64,000 bases of DNA, taken from positions 1 to 64,000 of the forward strand of contig JALFLH010000015.1 of assembly GCA_022774865.1 (NCBI GenBank). Direction: 5' to 3'. The stretch's first letter is position 1, and the number at the start of each line of letters is the position of its first letter. Of the stretch, positions 30,737 through 40,148 are shown piece by piece. A program made the position numbers and the translations under genes. This DNA is from Clostridiales bacterium (GTDB lineage Bacteria > Bacillota > Clostridia > Oscillospirales > Oscillospiraceae). Below the pieces are notes generated by a model that was not told the DNA's origin, did not search any database, and saw only the letters and a list, made by a program, of their open reading frames with translations.

Positions 30737-32008
30737 GTGATATACTATACAAAGCTATATGCTCTGAAAGAAACAAGAAAGGGGCGATTTCCTTTGAAAT
30801 ATTGGACGGGTTATCTGACTGCCGCCATCATTGGCGCCATTACCTGGGCGCTGACCCGGCTTGGCGCGAAATTTACCACGCTGGTGGATATGGTTTATCC
30901 CTATGTGACCAGAACGCTGCAGGATATGCTGGCGCGGTGGAGCTCCGGCGTGGATTTCTGCCTGTGGCAGATGCTGGCTTTGGCGGCCGTGGTGATTTTG
31001 ATTGCCAGCATTGTGCTGATGATCATTCTGCGGTGGAATCCCATCCGCTGGTTCGGCTGGGTGCTGGCCGCCTGCAGTATGGTGTTTTTGCTGCACACCA
31101 TGGTTTATGGACTGAATTACTATGCCGGCCCGCTGGCCGAGGATATCCGTCTGGAGGTTGCGGACAGCTACACGCTGGATGAACTGACCAGCGCCGCCGC
31201 CTATTACCGGGATCAGGCCAACGGACTGGCCGAGCAGATGGAGCGGGACGCCAACGGCGACCCGAAATTCGATTCCTTTGGGGCGCTGGCCGAGCAGGCC
31301 GAAAACGGCTTCCACAATCTGGTATACCGGGACACCTGCCCTGTGTTTGCCGGCTCCACCCTGCCGGTGAAGGAGCTGGGCTGGGCGGATCTGTATTCCT
31401 CCATGGGGATCACCGGCGTGACCATGGGGCTGACCGGAGAGGCCGCCGTCAACCCCCAGACGCCGGCGGTGGGTTTGCCCTTTACCATGTGTCATGAGAT
31501 GGCCCACCGGATGTGCATCGCCACCGAGGGAGACGCCAATTTTGCCGCGTTTCTGGCCGGTCAGGCCAATGACAGCCTGCAGTTCCGCTACAGTGCCTAT
31601 TTCATGGCCTACCGTTACTGCTACAGCGCCCTCAGAAGCGTGAATACCGAGGAAGCCGCCGGCGCGGCGGCACGGGTTGCCAGCGGCGTGGGCGCGAAGA
31701 TGCAGCATGACCTGGATCAGTACGACGCGTTTTTCGCAAAAAAACGAAATGATACCGCAACCCGCGTGGCGGATGCCGCCAACGACACCTACCTGAAGGC
31801 CAGCGGCGACAAAGCCGGGGTTGCCTCCTATGGGCAGGTGGCCGATCTGCTGGTGGCATGGCATATTCAGCAGGTGGTGCTTCCCGCCATCACCGAGCAG
31901 CAGGTACCCTTCGATCCCTATGACGAATCGCAGGTGGATCTGAGCGGCATTGCCAATGCCCGGGAGCCGCAGCCCACCGAAGCGCCTGCCGACGGAGGCG
32001 TGGGCTGA
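30737..32008 (+). CDS. DUF3810-like membrane protein with HExxH motif
   Basis: N-terminal TM segments, PFTMCHEMAHRMCIATEGDANF; true start probably internal, near 30795. Confidence 0.75.
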   Translation: MIYYTKLYALKETRKGRFPLKYWTGYLTAAIIGAITWALTRLGAKFTTLVDMVYPYVTRTLQDMLARWSSGVDFCLWQMLALAAVVILIASIVLMIILRWNPIRWFGWVLAACSMVFLLHTMVYGLNYYAGPLAEDIRLEVADSYTLDELTSAAAYYRDQANGLAEQMERDANGDPKFDSFGALAEQAENGFHNLVYRDTCPVFAGSTLPVKELGWADLYSSMGITGVTMGLTGEAAVNPQTPAVGLPFTMCHEMAHRMCIATEGDANFAAFLAGQANDSLQFRYSAYFMAYRYCYSALRSVNTEEAAGAAARVASGVGAKMQHDLDQYDAFFAKKRNDTATRVADAANDTYLKASGDKAGVASYGQVADLLVAWHIQQVVLPAITEQQVPFDPYDESQVDLSGIANAREPQPTEAPADGGVG

Positions 32009-32712
32009 TGGAGGAAATGTACGAAACACTGGAGGCCGGGCTGACGGCGCTGGGACTGGAGACGGACGAGAAAACCCGGCGGAAGCTGTGCCGGTTCGGC
32101 GAAGCTGTGGTCAGGCAGAATGCGGTCATGAACCTGACCGCCATCACCCAGCCGGAGCAGGTGGCGAAGCTGCACCTGCTGGACAGCCTGACCCTGCTTC
32201 AATGCGCGCCGCTTTCCGGAAAAACCCTGATCGACGTGGGCTGCGGCGCGGGCTTTCCCGGGGTTCCCGTGGCCATTGCCTGCCCGGACACACAGGTGAC
32301 TCTGCTGGATTCACTGGCCAAGCGGATGAACTGGCTTTCATCGGCGCTTCCGGCGCTGGAGATTCCCAACGCGCGGTGCGTCACCGCCCGGGCGGAGGAG
32401 GAGGCGTCCCGCTGCCGGGAGCGGTTTGATTATGCGGCCAGCCGGGCTGTGGCACGGCTGAACATCCTGCTGGAGCTGACGGCACCCTTTGTCCGGGTGG
32501 GCGGCGCCGTGCTGGCCATGAAGGGCGCGGCAGCCCGGGAGGAACTTCAGGAGGCGAAAAATGCCGTGGCCAAGCTGGGACTTCAGGTGGAAGCGGTGCG
32601 GGATTTCCCGGTGGACGAGGCGGTGCATTCCGTCATCGTCCTGCGAAAGGTGAAGCCCACGCCGGCACAGTATCCCCGGCGCTATGCCAGAATCAAGCAG
32701 TCCCCGCTGTGA
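32008..32712 (+). CDS. rsmG: 16S rRNA (guanine527-N7)-methyltransferase
   Basis: NLTAITQPEQVAKLHLLDSL, DVGCGAGFPGVPVAI, SRAVARLNILLEL. Confidence 0.97.
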   Translation: MEEMYETLEAGLTALGLETDEKTRRKLCRFGEAVVRQNAVMNLTAITQPEQVAKLHLLDSLTLLQCAPLSGKTLIDVGCGAGFPGVPVAIACPDTQVTLLDSLAKRMNWLSSALPALEIPNARCVTARAEEEASRCRERFDYAASRAVARLNILLELTAPFVRVGGAVLAMKGAAAREELQEAKNAVAKLGLQVEAVRDFPVDEAVHSVIVLRKVKPTPAQYPRRYARIKQSPL

Positions 32713-32748
32713 GCGGGCGGTTTTAGATCAATACAGGAGGTAGTTGTA

Positions 32749-33117
32749 ATGGACGACCCCAAAATGCAAACCAGACGGACTCAGAGACGGCCTCAGACCG
32801 TCCAGATGAGCGATGAAGAATTTGAGCGCTTTTATGCGGACATCTACCGGGAATTCGGCCCGGCACAGCAGAACGTGGATGAGGATCTGACCCGGGATAT
32901 TCCCGTGCGCGGCGGCGGTACATACGCGGCCGAAAACCTGCGCCCGGCCAGCCCGGAGAACGGACGCACCGCGCCCCGGAATACCTATGCGGACAATACC
33001 CGCTCGGTGACCCCGGCCAAAAAGAGCGGCGGCATCCGGGGTCTGGTGATTGCGGTGTGCCTGGAGTGTCTGGGCATTGTGGGCGTGGTGCTGTGGTGGC
33101 TTCTGATGATTCTGTAA
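32749..33117 (+). CDS. Small putative membrane protein, unknown function
   Basis: RBS AGGAGG, hydrophilic N-terminus, single C-terminal TM. Confidence 0.65.
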   Translation: MDDPKMQTRRTQRRPQTVQMSDEEFERFYADIYREFGPAQQNVDEDLTRDIPVRGGGTYAAENLRPASPENGRTAPRNTYADNTRSVTPAKKSGGIRGLVIAVCLECLGIVGVVLWWLLMIL

Positions 33118-34040
33118 TGGCGGAGCGCACGGTAGTTGGCCGCTTTGCGCCCACACCCTCCGGCCGGATGCATCTGGGCAACCTGTTTTCCGCGCTGCTG
33201 GCGTGGTTGTCGGTGCGAAGCCGGAACGGCGTTATGGTGCTGCGGATGGAGGATCTGGACACCCAGCGAACCAGCGCCGAATTTGCCCGAACCCTGCGGG
33301 ACGATCTGCGCTGGCTGGGACTGGACTGGGATCAGGAGACCCCGCCCCAGAGCCAGCGGAGCCGGGTCTATGACCGCTATTTTGAGATGCTGCGGGACAA
33401 GGGGCTGCTCTATCCCTGCTACTGCACCCGCAGCCAGCTCCACAGCGTGAACGCCCCCCACCTGTCCGACGGAACCTATGTCTATCCCGGCACCTGCCGC
33501 AATCTGACCCCGGCGCAGCGGGCGGCCTTTGACCGCCCGCCCGCCTGGCGGGTGCGGGTGCCGGACAGGCTCTGGCAGTTTACCGATCTGGTGCAGGGAC
33601 CTTACGCAATGAATCTGGCTACGGACTGCGGCGATATGGTGGTTCGCCGCGCCGATGGTGTCTATGTGTACCAGCTCGCGGTGACGGTGGACGACGCAGA
33701 GGCCGGCGTGACGGAGGTGGCGCGGGGTATGGATCTGCTCAGCTCCGCGCCCCGGCAGATGTATCTGCAGGAGCTGCTGGGCTTTCCCCATCCGACCTAC
33801 GCCCATGTGCCCATGCTGCTGGCTCCCGACGGGCGGCGGCTGAGCAAGCGGGACCGGGATCTGGATCTGGGCGCGCTGCGCCAGCGGATGACTCCGGAGA
33901 CCCTTGTCGGCCATCTGGCCTTTGCCGCCGGGCTGATTTCCAAAGACGAGCCGGTTTCGGCGGGAGAACTGCGCCATGCGTTCTCATGGGAGAAAATCCG
34001 GGGCGAATCCATCTGTCTGGACCCGTCCCGGCTGGAATAG
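33117..34040 (+). CDS. gluQ: Glutamyl-Q tRNA(Asp) synthetase-like (truncated GluRS paralog)
   Basis: VVGRFAPTPSGRMHLGNLFSALLAWL, CYCTRS...Y..C zinc motif, GRRLSKRDRDLDL; about 307 aa, no anticodon-binding domain. Confidence 0.9.
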   Translation: MAERTVVGRFAPTPSGRMHLGNLFSALLAWLSVRSRNGVMVLRMEDLDTQRTSAEFARTLRDDLRWLGLDWDQETPPQSQRSRVYDRYFEMLRDKGLLYPCYCTRSQLHSVNAPHLSDGTYVYPGTCRNLTPAQRAAFDRPPAWRVRVPDRLWQFTDLVQGPYAMNLATDCGDMVVRRADGVYVYQLAVTVDDAEAGVTEVARGMDLLSSAPRQMYLQELLGFPHPTYAHVPMLLAPDGRRLSKRDRDLDLGALRQRMTPETLVGHLAFAAGLISKDEPVSAGELRHAFSWEKIRGESICLDPSRLE

Positions 34041-34061
34041 AAAAGAAAGGAAGCTGTTGCC

Positions 34062-34496
34062 ATGATTATCTGTCCATGGAAAGATATTCTGAAATACGCC
34101 CCGCTGCTGCCGGGCGTGGAGGAGGCCTTTGAAAAGGTCAACGCGCTGCAGTCGCTGGAGCCTGCCACCTACCCACTGGCAAAGGGAAACCGGTTCTTTG
34201 TGACCGCCGGTACCACCAAGGCACCCGATCTGGCCGAGGCGCACCGGGACTATCTGGACATCCAATACATTGTCAAGGGCAAGGAAGTAATGGGCTGGGC
34301 GCCGCTGGCGGACTGCCATGCGGAGGGCGAATTCAACACCGCCAAGGACATCGGCCGTTATTCCGGTGATTTCCGGTTTCTCACCATCCCCGAGGGAATC
34401 TGCTATGTGGCATTCCCGGAGGATGCCCATATGCCCGGCCGCCATCTGGATGTACCCAACGACTTTGTGAAGGTCGTTGTCAAGCTGAAGGTATGA
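34062..34496 (+). CDS. YhcH/YjgK/YiaL family protein
   Basis: AHRDYLDIQYIVKGKEVMGWA, FPEDAHMPG. Confidence 0.88.
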   Translation: MIICPWKDILKYAPLLPGVEEAFEKVNALQSLEPATYPLAKGNRFFVTAGTTKAPDLAEAHRDYLDIQYIVKGKEVMGWAPLADCHAEGEFNTAKDIGRYSGDFRFLTIPEGICYVAFPEDAHMPGRHLDVPNDFVKVVVKLKV

Positions 34497-35365
34497 GCGT
34501 CGCCCTTGATTCCGGGTGCATGGAGTGCCACCTGCGCCGCAATCTGGAAACGGCGCGCGGTCTCGGCACCGAAGAACAGGCCACGGCCTTTGCAAAGGCG
34601 CTGATGAAGCTGTATCTGGATGCGCCGGAAGGGGTTTCCACCCCATGGCTGGCGCCCCATACGGCGGAGCTGTTCCGGAAGATGTACGGCCTGGACGCGG
34701 ATCGCTTCCGGGCGGAAAAGGAAGCGTCCAACCGCTTTGTCCTGTCCCGGCTGGATCAGATCCGGCGGCGGGCACAGGCAGCGCCCGACCCGGTCTATGC
34801 CGGGCTGCAGTTTGCCATTCTGGGCAATTACCTTGATTTTTCTGCCCTGCAGGGGGAGGTCAGCTTTGAAGAGCTGGATGAGCTGCTGGCTCAGGCAGAG
34901 AAGCTCGCGCTTGACCCGGTTGTCTACCGGGCGCTTTGCGCCGATCTGGCGCGGGGCGGGAAGCTGCTGTATCTGACGGACAATGCGGGCGAAATCGGCT
35001 TTGACCGGGTGCTGGCCGATCAAATCCACCGGGCGTATCCCCGGATTGCCATTACCTTCTGCGTCCGGGGCGGGCCGGCCGTGAACGACGCTACCCGGGC
35101 GGACGCGGCGGCGGTGGGGATTTCCTTCCCGGTGATTGACAACGGAAACCGGATTCCCGGCACGCAGATCGACCAGCTCGGCGCGGAGGCAAGGCGGGCG
35201 CTGGACGGAGCGGATGTGATTCTTTCCAAGGGTCAGGGAAATGTGGAGACCCTGCGGGGCTGCGGCAGGAACATCTATTACGCGTTCCTGATCAAGTGCG
35301 CCCGGTTCGAGCGCCTGTTCGGAAAGCCGAAATTTACCCCCATGCTGGTCAGAGAAAGAGCATAA
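34493..35365 (+). CDS. DUF89 / ARMT1-like metal-dependent phosphatase
   Basis: CMECHLRRNLETAR, LLYLTDNAGEIGFDRVLADQI, VILSKGQGNVETL. Confidence 0.88.
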   Translation: MSVALDSGCMECHLRRNLETARGLGTEEQATAFAKALMKLYLDAPEGVSTPWLAPHTAELFRKMYGLDADRFRAEKEASNRFVLSRLDQIRRRAQAAPDPVYAGLQFAILGNYLDFSALQGEVSFEELDELLAQAEKLALDPVVYRALCADLARGGKLLYLTDNAGEIGFDRVLADQIHRAYPRIAITFCVRGGPAVNDATRADAAAVGISFPVIDNGNRIPGTQIDQLGAEARRALDGADVILSKGQGNVETLRGCGRNIYYAFLIKCARFERLFGKPKFTPMLVRERA

Positions 35366-35370
35366 GATAA

Positions 35371-35404
35371 CCCCGGCGGGCTTCACAGCCTGCCGGGGTG
35401 TTTT
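35371..35404. terminator. Terminator between DUF89 and aminotransferase genes
   Basis: CCCCGGCGGGC / CCTGCCGGGGT + GTTTT. Confidence 0.85.
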
Positions 35405-36582
35405 CAGCGGTTTTCAATCAGCGCCCGGAACACGGGCAGGCTTTTTTGGATCATCTCATAGCTGACGCAGTAGCAGATGCGGAAATAGCCGGGGCAGCCG
35501 AAGCCGTCGCCGGGGACAACCAACAAATCCTTTGCCTTTGCCCGCTCCGAGAATTCATTGGCATCCCCGCCGGGGGCCTTGATGAACAGGTAGAACGCCC
35601 CGTCCGGCTTTGCCATTTCGTAGCCCATCTCCGTCAGACCCTCATAGAGGGCTTTGCGGTTTTTGTCGTAAGCCGCCAGATCCGGCCGCAGATGGGCACA
35701 CCGGGCGATGACCTTCTGCCACAACGACGGGGCGCAGACATGGCCGCAGGCCCGGGCCGCGCCGGCTACGGCAGCGTAGAGGGCGGCGCTGTCGGCTGCC
35801 TGCCGGGGGACGTACACATAGCCGATTCGTTCGCCGGGGAGGGACAGGGATTTGGAATAGGAATAGCACACGATGGTGTTTGGATAGATATTGGGAATGA
35901 AGGGGGCATCGCAGCCATAGGTCAGCTCCCGGTATGGCTCGTCCGCCACGATGTAGATGGGGTGGCCGTATTCCTGCCCCTTCCGGGTCAGCAGGGCGCC
36001 CAGCGCGTTGAGCGTTTCCTCCGTGTAAACCACACCGGAGGGGTTATTGGGGGAGTTGACGATGATGGCCTGGGTGCGGGGTGTCAGCATGGCCTCCACC
36101 GCTTCCAGATCAATCTGGAAGCCGGGCACGTCCGGCGGAACCACCTTGAAAACCGCCCCGGCGGACTCCGCAAAGGGCTTGTACTCCGGGAAATAGGGGG
36201 CGATGGCCAGAATTTCGGCACCCGGAACGGCCAAAGCCCGGAACACGGCAACCAGCTCCGGGGCGGCGCCGCAGCCGAGAAACAGCTCCTCCGGCCGTAC
36301 CCCGGCGTGGTACCGGGCGTTCAGATCGTCGGCGATGGCCTGCCGGGCGGACAGATCGCCCACGGCGGAGGTATAGCCATGGACAGCCAGCGGCTCGGTA
36401 TCCGCGAGAATCCGGCAAATGGTTTCGTTGACTGCCGGCGGGGAGGGAATGGAGGGGTTGCCCAGGGAATAGTCGTAGACATTCTCCCGGCCCACGATCG
36501 CTGCCCGCTGGCAGCCGTATTCAAACAGATCCCGGATGCAGGAGCGGTTGGCGCCCAGGGCGTAGGCGGTTTCGTTGATCAT
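35404..36582 (-). CDS. PLP-dependent class I/II aminotransferase
   Basis: DYSLGNPSIPSPPAVNE, NSPNNPSGVVYTEE, YSYSKSLSLPGERIGYVYV. Confidence 0.93.
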   Translation of the reverse strand: MINETAYALGANRSCIRDLFEYGCQRAAIVGRENVYDYSLGNPSIPSPPAVNETICRILADTEPLAVHGYTSAVGDLSARQAIADDLNARYHAGVRPEELFLGCGAAPELVAVFRALAVPGAEILAIAPYFPEYKPFAESAGAVFKVVPPDVPGFQIDLEAVEAMLTPRTQAIIVNSPNNPSGVVYTEETLNALGALLTRKGQEYGHPIYIVADEPYRELTYGCDAPFIPNIYPNTIVCYSYSKSLSLPGERIGYVYVPRQAADSAALYAAVAGAARACGHVCAPSLWQKVIARCAHLRPDLAAYDKNRKALYEGLTEMGYEMAKPDGAFYLFIKAPGGDANEFSERAKAKDLLVVPGDGFGCPGYFRICYCVSYEMIQKSLPVFRALIENR

Positions 36583-36595
36583 TGGAAAGACCTCC

Positions 36596-37279
36596 TTACA
36601 GATACAGCGGTTTCTCGGGGTTGTAGGGCTGGGGCTTATAGGTGACGGAGCCGATGGGGCGTCCCTCGATGCCGTACTTGGGATTGTAGCCGAACAGGTT
36701 TACATAATTCGAAAGATCGTCCCGTTCTTTCTCCATCTGCTCCATCACAGCCACGGTGGCCAGCACGTCGTCCACCGCCCGGTGAGAATTGACCACCTTG
36801 CCGGAAAGACCATAGGCCTCGATGGCGTTGCACAGCCGGTGGGGATAGGGGTGGCGATCCTTGTAGACGGTGAGCAGATCCAGCTTGTCCTTACCCTTGA
36901 GGATCATGGGGTCTCCGTCGCGCAGCAGGAAATAGTACAAAAAGCTCAGGTCAAAATGGGCGTTGTAGGCAAGCAGCAGCGTGTTCCCCCGGATCAGTTC
37001 TCCGATGTCCCGGGCGACCCGGGTCTTGGGCAGACCCCGCTCCCGCAGATCCTGGGTGGAAATACCCGTAAGCTGCTGGATTCTGGGCGGCACGAACCCC
37101 CCGGGGGACAGGGCGATCAGCTCATCATATTCCTGTACCACCGCCGCCGCGCCATCCCGGCACTCAACCACCACGGCGGCGAATTCGATGATTTCGTCCC
37201 GGCTGTATTGCAGGCCGGTGGTCTCCGTGTCGAAAAGCACCAGCCGGTCATAGTGGGAAAACAAGGATTCAAAGGCCAT
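36596..37279 (-). CDS. DEDD 3'-5' exonuclease (PolC/DnaQ-like)
   Basis: LVLFDTETTGLQYSRDEIIEFAAV, NAHFDLSFLYYF, AVDDVLATVAVMEQM. Confidence 0.92.
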   Translation of the reverse strand: MAFESLFSHYDRLVLFDTETTGLQYSRDEIIEFAAVVVECRDGAAAVVQEYDELIALSPGGFVPPRIQQLTGISTQDLRERGLPKTRVARDIGELIRGNTLLLAYNAHFDLSFLYYFLLRDGDPMILKGKDKLDLLTVYKDRHPYPHRLCNAIEAYGLSGKVVNSHRAVDDVLATVAVMEQMEKERDDLSNYVNLFGYNPKYGIEGRPIGSVTYKPQPYNPEKPLYL

Positions 37280-37299
37280 CTCTTTCTCTCCTGTGCTGT

Positions 37300-37878
37300 T
37301 TATTGTTGCGCCAATGCTCTGGCGCGGGCAACCTTGCTCCGCGGCTCCGGCCGCAGCCCCAGTTCCCGGGCGAGGGCTTCTGCAAAGGCCACGGCAGCCG
37401 CCTCAGCGCCGTCCTTCAGCTCCACCTCCACCTCCGCGAAGGGAAGAATTTTCCTACCGCCGGTGAGCACGCCCCGGTCGAGAGCCAGCTCTACCGTGCA
37501 GCCATTGGCGTCGATGCGGCCGGCCAGCCGGGTAAATTTCGCGCCGCAGACCGGCTCCACGCCGCCGGCCGTCAGAAGCGCAAGCTGTTTCGGTGCGCCC
37601 AGCGCGCACAGGGGTTCAATGGCGTTCAGAATTTTATCGCATTCCGTCTCCCACTCGCCCCGGCTGCCGTCGGGCAGGGGCGTTTTCAGGGTGCAGACGG
37701 ATTTACCGTTCTCCATGCGCCGCCGCAGTGTCCAGTGGAGCTTTCCCAGCGTTCCCGCCGGGGTGTCGTAATAGGTGGTTTCCATGGCGATGGGGGTAAG
37801 CTGGGGATAGCGCGATCGCAAAAGCGCCAGCTCCGCCTCCGTTGCCGCGTATTTCAGTTCAAATTCACGCCCCATACC
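37300..37878 (-). CDS. CYTH domain protein
   Basis: REFELKYAAT (ExExK-like), TTYYDTPAG, WTLRRRMENG; exact start uncertain. Confidence 0.85.
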   Translation of the reverse strand, partial: GMGREFELKYAATEAELALLRSRYPQLTPIAMETTYYDTPAGTLGKLHWTLRRRMENGKSVCTLKTPLPDGSRGEWETECDKILNAIEPLCALGAPKQLALLTAGGVEPVCGAKFTRLAGRIDANGCTVELALDRGVLTGGRKILPFAEVEVELKDGAEAAAVAFAEALARELGLRPEPRSKVARARALAQQ

Positions 37879-38064
37879 GGCCACTCCTGTCAATCAATCC
37901 GGAAGGGACGTTTTTCTCCCAGGCTGCCCCATTCCGTTTTGCCCCATTATACACCCAACCGGGCGCCGATGCAAGAAAGTTTCGCACGGACCCCCATCCG
38001 ACAGTAAAATTTTCGCTGCCGTGATAGGATTTTCCTACCAAATCAATGAAAGGCAGTGGTACGA

Positions 38065-39984
38065 ATGATGACAACCATCGAAACCTACGTGCGCAGGGGC
38101 CGGGGCATGGTGCGCAAATGGGCTGTGAATCCCGGGGTGCGGCTGGGCGTCAAAATCGGCGTCTACGCGCTGTCCGGGTTCCTCCTCAGCGCCGCCGCTC
38201 TGGCCAACAGTCCCATGCCGCTGGTGATGGGGCTGGTCTGCGCCCTGACCGGCTGGGAGGCGGCGGTGCTGGCGGTGGGCGGCGCGGCGGGGTATCTGCT
38301 GTTCTGGGGCCAGGCGGGTGTGCAGGGCGTGGTCTGGGTGGCGCTGGGACTGGTCGCCGCGTTGAGCCTGGGCAGGCGCATTCGGTCGGAATCGCCGCTG
38401 CTGATGTGCGCCGTGGCGGGATTGATCGTGTCGGCGACGGGATTGGCTTTCCAGATTTTCCGGGAGGATACCACCGCCGTGCCGGTGTACCTGCTGCGGG
38501 TGGCGCTGGGCGCGGCGTCGGCCAAGCTGTTTGAGACGGTACTTGCCCGGGGCGATCCGGCGGCGGACTGGCTGGCCGAGGGCATCGGCGTGCTGGCGCT
38601 GGCGCAGATCGGGCTGGGGCGTGGGTTCAGTCTGGGCTGTCTGGCCGCAGGGTTTCTGACGGCAGCCGGGACTTTCCCGGCCGCCGCGCTGGCGGGACTG
38701 GCGCTGGATCTGGCCCGGGTGACCTCCACACCCATGACGGCGGCGCTGTGTCTGGCCTATCTGACCCGGCTGATTCCGGTGGGGGAAAAATGGATGCGCT
38801 TCGCCGCCCCCGGGGCGGTGTACCTTCTGGTGATGGGATTGTGCGGCCAGCAGGATTTCCTCCCGGCTGTGGCGCTGGCGCTGGGCGGCTGTGCCGCCTT
38901 CCTGCTCCCGGCCATGCCCGAGCCGGTGCTCCGCCGGGGCGAAACCGGCCTGATTCAGGTGCGGCTGGAGTTGATGTCCGCCTGCCTTGCCCAGTCGGAG
39001 CAGCTTCTGGTGGAGCAGGAGCAGGTGCCCATCGACGAGACCGCGCTGCTGGCACGGGTGCAGGAGCGCGCCTGCGGCGCTTGTCCCAATCGGAAAGCCT
39101 GCCATGAGCATCTGGACGATCTTCCGGTTTCCCTGCTCCATACGGCGCTGACCGAAACCGGCGATCTGCCCATCCCCTGCAAAAAGCCGGGGCGGATGAT
39201 TCTGGAGCTGCGGCGGGGACAGGAGCAGCTTCGTTTTCTTCGGGGTGAGCGGCAGCGGGAGGCGGCCTGCCGGAACGCGGTGGCGCAGCAGTACCGCTTT
39301 CTGTCCCACTATCTGCAGCAGCTCGCGGACGGCCTGCCCCGGCGGGCGGTGCGGCAGCGGCAGCAGTTCCACCCGGAGGCCGCGGTCTGCTCGGCGGGGC
39401 GGGAGGTGGCAAACGGCGACCGGTGCGTGTGCTTTGCCGGCCCGGCGTACCGCTATTACATTCTTCTGTGCGACGGCATGGGCACCGGGCTGGGGGCGGC
39501 GCAGGCCGGGCAGGACGCGGCGTCCATGCTGCGGCAGATGCTCAGCGCGGGCTTCCCGGCGGAATACGCCCTGCGCAGCCTCAACAGCCTGATGACCCTC
39601 CGGGGCCGGGCGGGGGACGCCACCGTGGACTTGGCGGAAATCTGTCTGGATACGGGCCGGGCAGCGGTTTACAAGTGGGGCGCGGCGCCGTCCTATCTGA
39701 TCCGGGGCGGCACGGCGGAAAAAATCGGGACAGCCGGGCCGCCGCCCGGCCTGTCGGTAACGGAGGACCGGGAAACGGTGGAGCGGCTGTCCCTGCGTCG
39801 GGGGGAGGTGCTGATTCTGCTCAGCGACGGCGTGGACGGAGAGGGTGCCCTGCGCCGGATGACTCGGATCTCCGCGCCGCCCGGGGAGTTGGCGGCAAAA
39901 ATTCTGGAGTATGGAGCCAGAGGTTCCAGAGACGACGCCACGGTTGCCGCCGTGCGCCTTTATCCCGGGACCCTGTCAACATAA
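38065..39984 (+). CDS. spoIIE: SpoIIE-family serine phosphatase (multi-TM + PP2C)
   Basis: N-terminal TM bundle; YYILLCDGMGTGLGAAQAGQDAASMLRQML, LLSDGVDGEG, SRDDATVAAVRL. Confidence 0.85.
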   Translation: MMTTIETYVRRGRGMVRKWAVNPGVRLGVKIGVYALSGFLLSAAALANSPMPLVMGLVCALTGWEAAVLAVGGAAGYLLFWGQAGVQGVVWVALGLVAALSLGRRIRSESPLLMCAVAGLIVSATGLAFQIFREDTTAVPVYLLRVALGAASAKLFETVLARGDPAADWLAEGIGVLALAQIGLGRGFSLGCLAAGFLTAAGTFPAAALAGLALDLARVTSTPMTAALCLAYLTRLIPVGEKWMRFAAPGAVYLLVMGLCGQQDFLPAVALALGGCAAFLLPAMPEPVLRRGETGLIQVRLELMSACLAQSEQLLVEQEQVPIDETALLARVQERACGACPNRKACHEHLDDLPVSLLHTALTETGDLPIPCKKPGRMILELRRGQEQLRFLRGERQREAACRNAVAQQYRFLSHYLQQLADGLPRRAVRQRQQFHPEAAVCSAGREVANGDRCVCFAGPAYRYYILLCDGMGTGLGAAQAGQDAASMLRQMLSAGFPAEYALRSLNSLMTLRGRAGDATVDLAEICLDTGRAAVYKWGAAPSYLIRGGTAEKIGTAGPPPGLSVTEDRETVERLSLRRGEVLILLSDGVDGEGALRRMTRISAPPGELAAKILEYGARGSRDDATVAAVRLYPGTLST

Positions 39985-40112
39985 TATCACCAAATCATTA
40001 CGAAATTGGTCGAAACACAAGATGTAGGATAATTCTTTGCGGAATAACCCCAATATCTGGGGTAATGGGGCGATATCCGGCGTTTACTACTTCCTATGGC
40101 GGGCAGAGAAAA

Positions 40113-40138
40113 CACCCCCGGAGGCTTCTCCGGGGGTG
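40113..40138 (-). terminator. Terminator after nucleotidyltransferase gene
   Basis: CACCCCCGGAG / CTCCGGGGGTG + TTTTC on minus. Confidence 0.8.
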
Positions 40139-40148
40139 AAAAATGTAT

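Noticed and set aside
38035-39372. 445-aa minus-strand ORF over spoIIE
   Set aside because: Gln/His/Arg-rich codon shadow of a GC-rich gene; spoIIE on plus has clear TM and PP2C structure.
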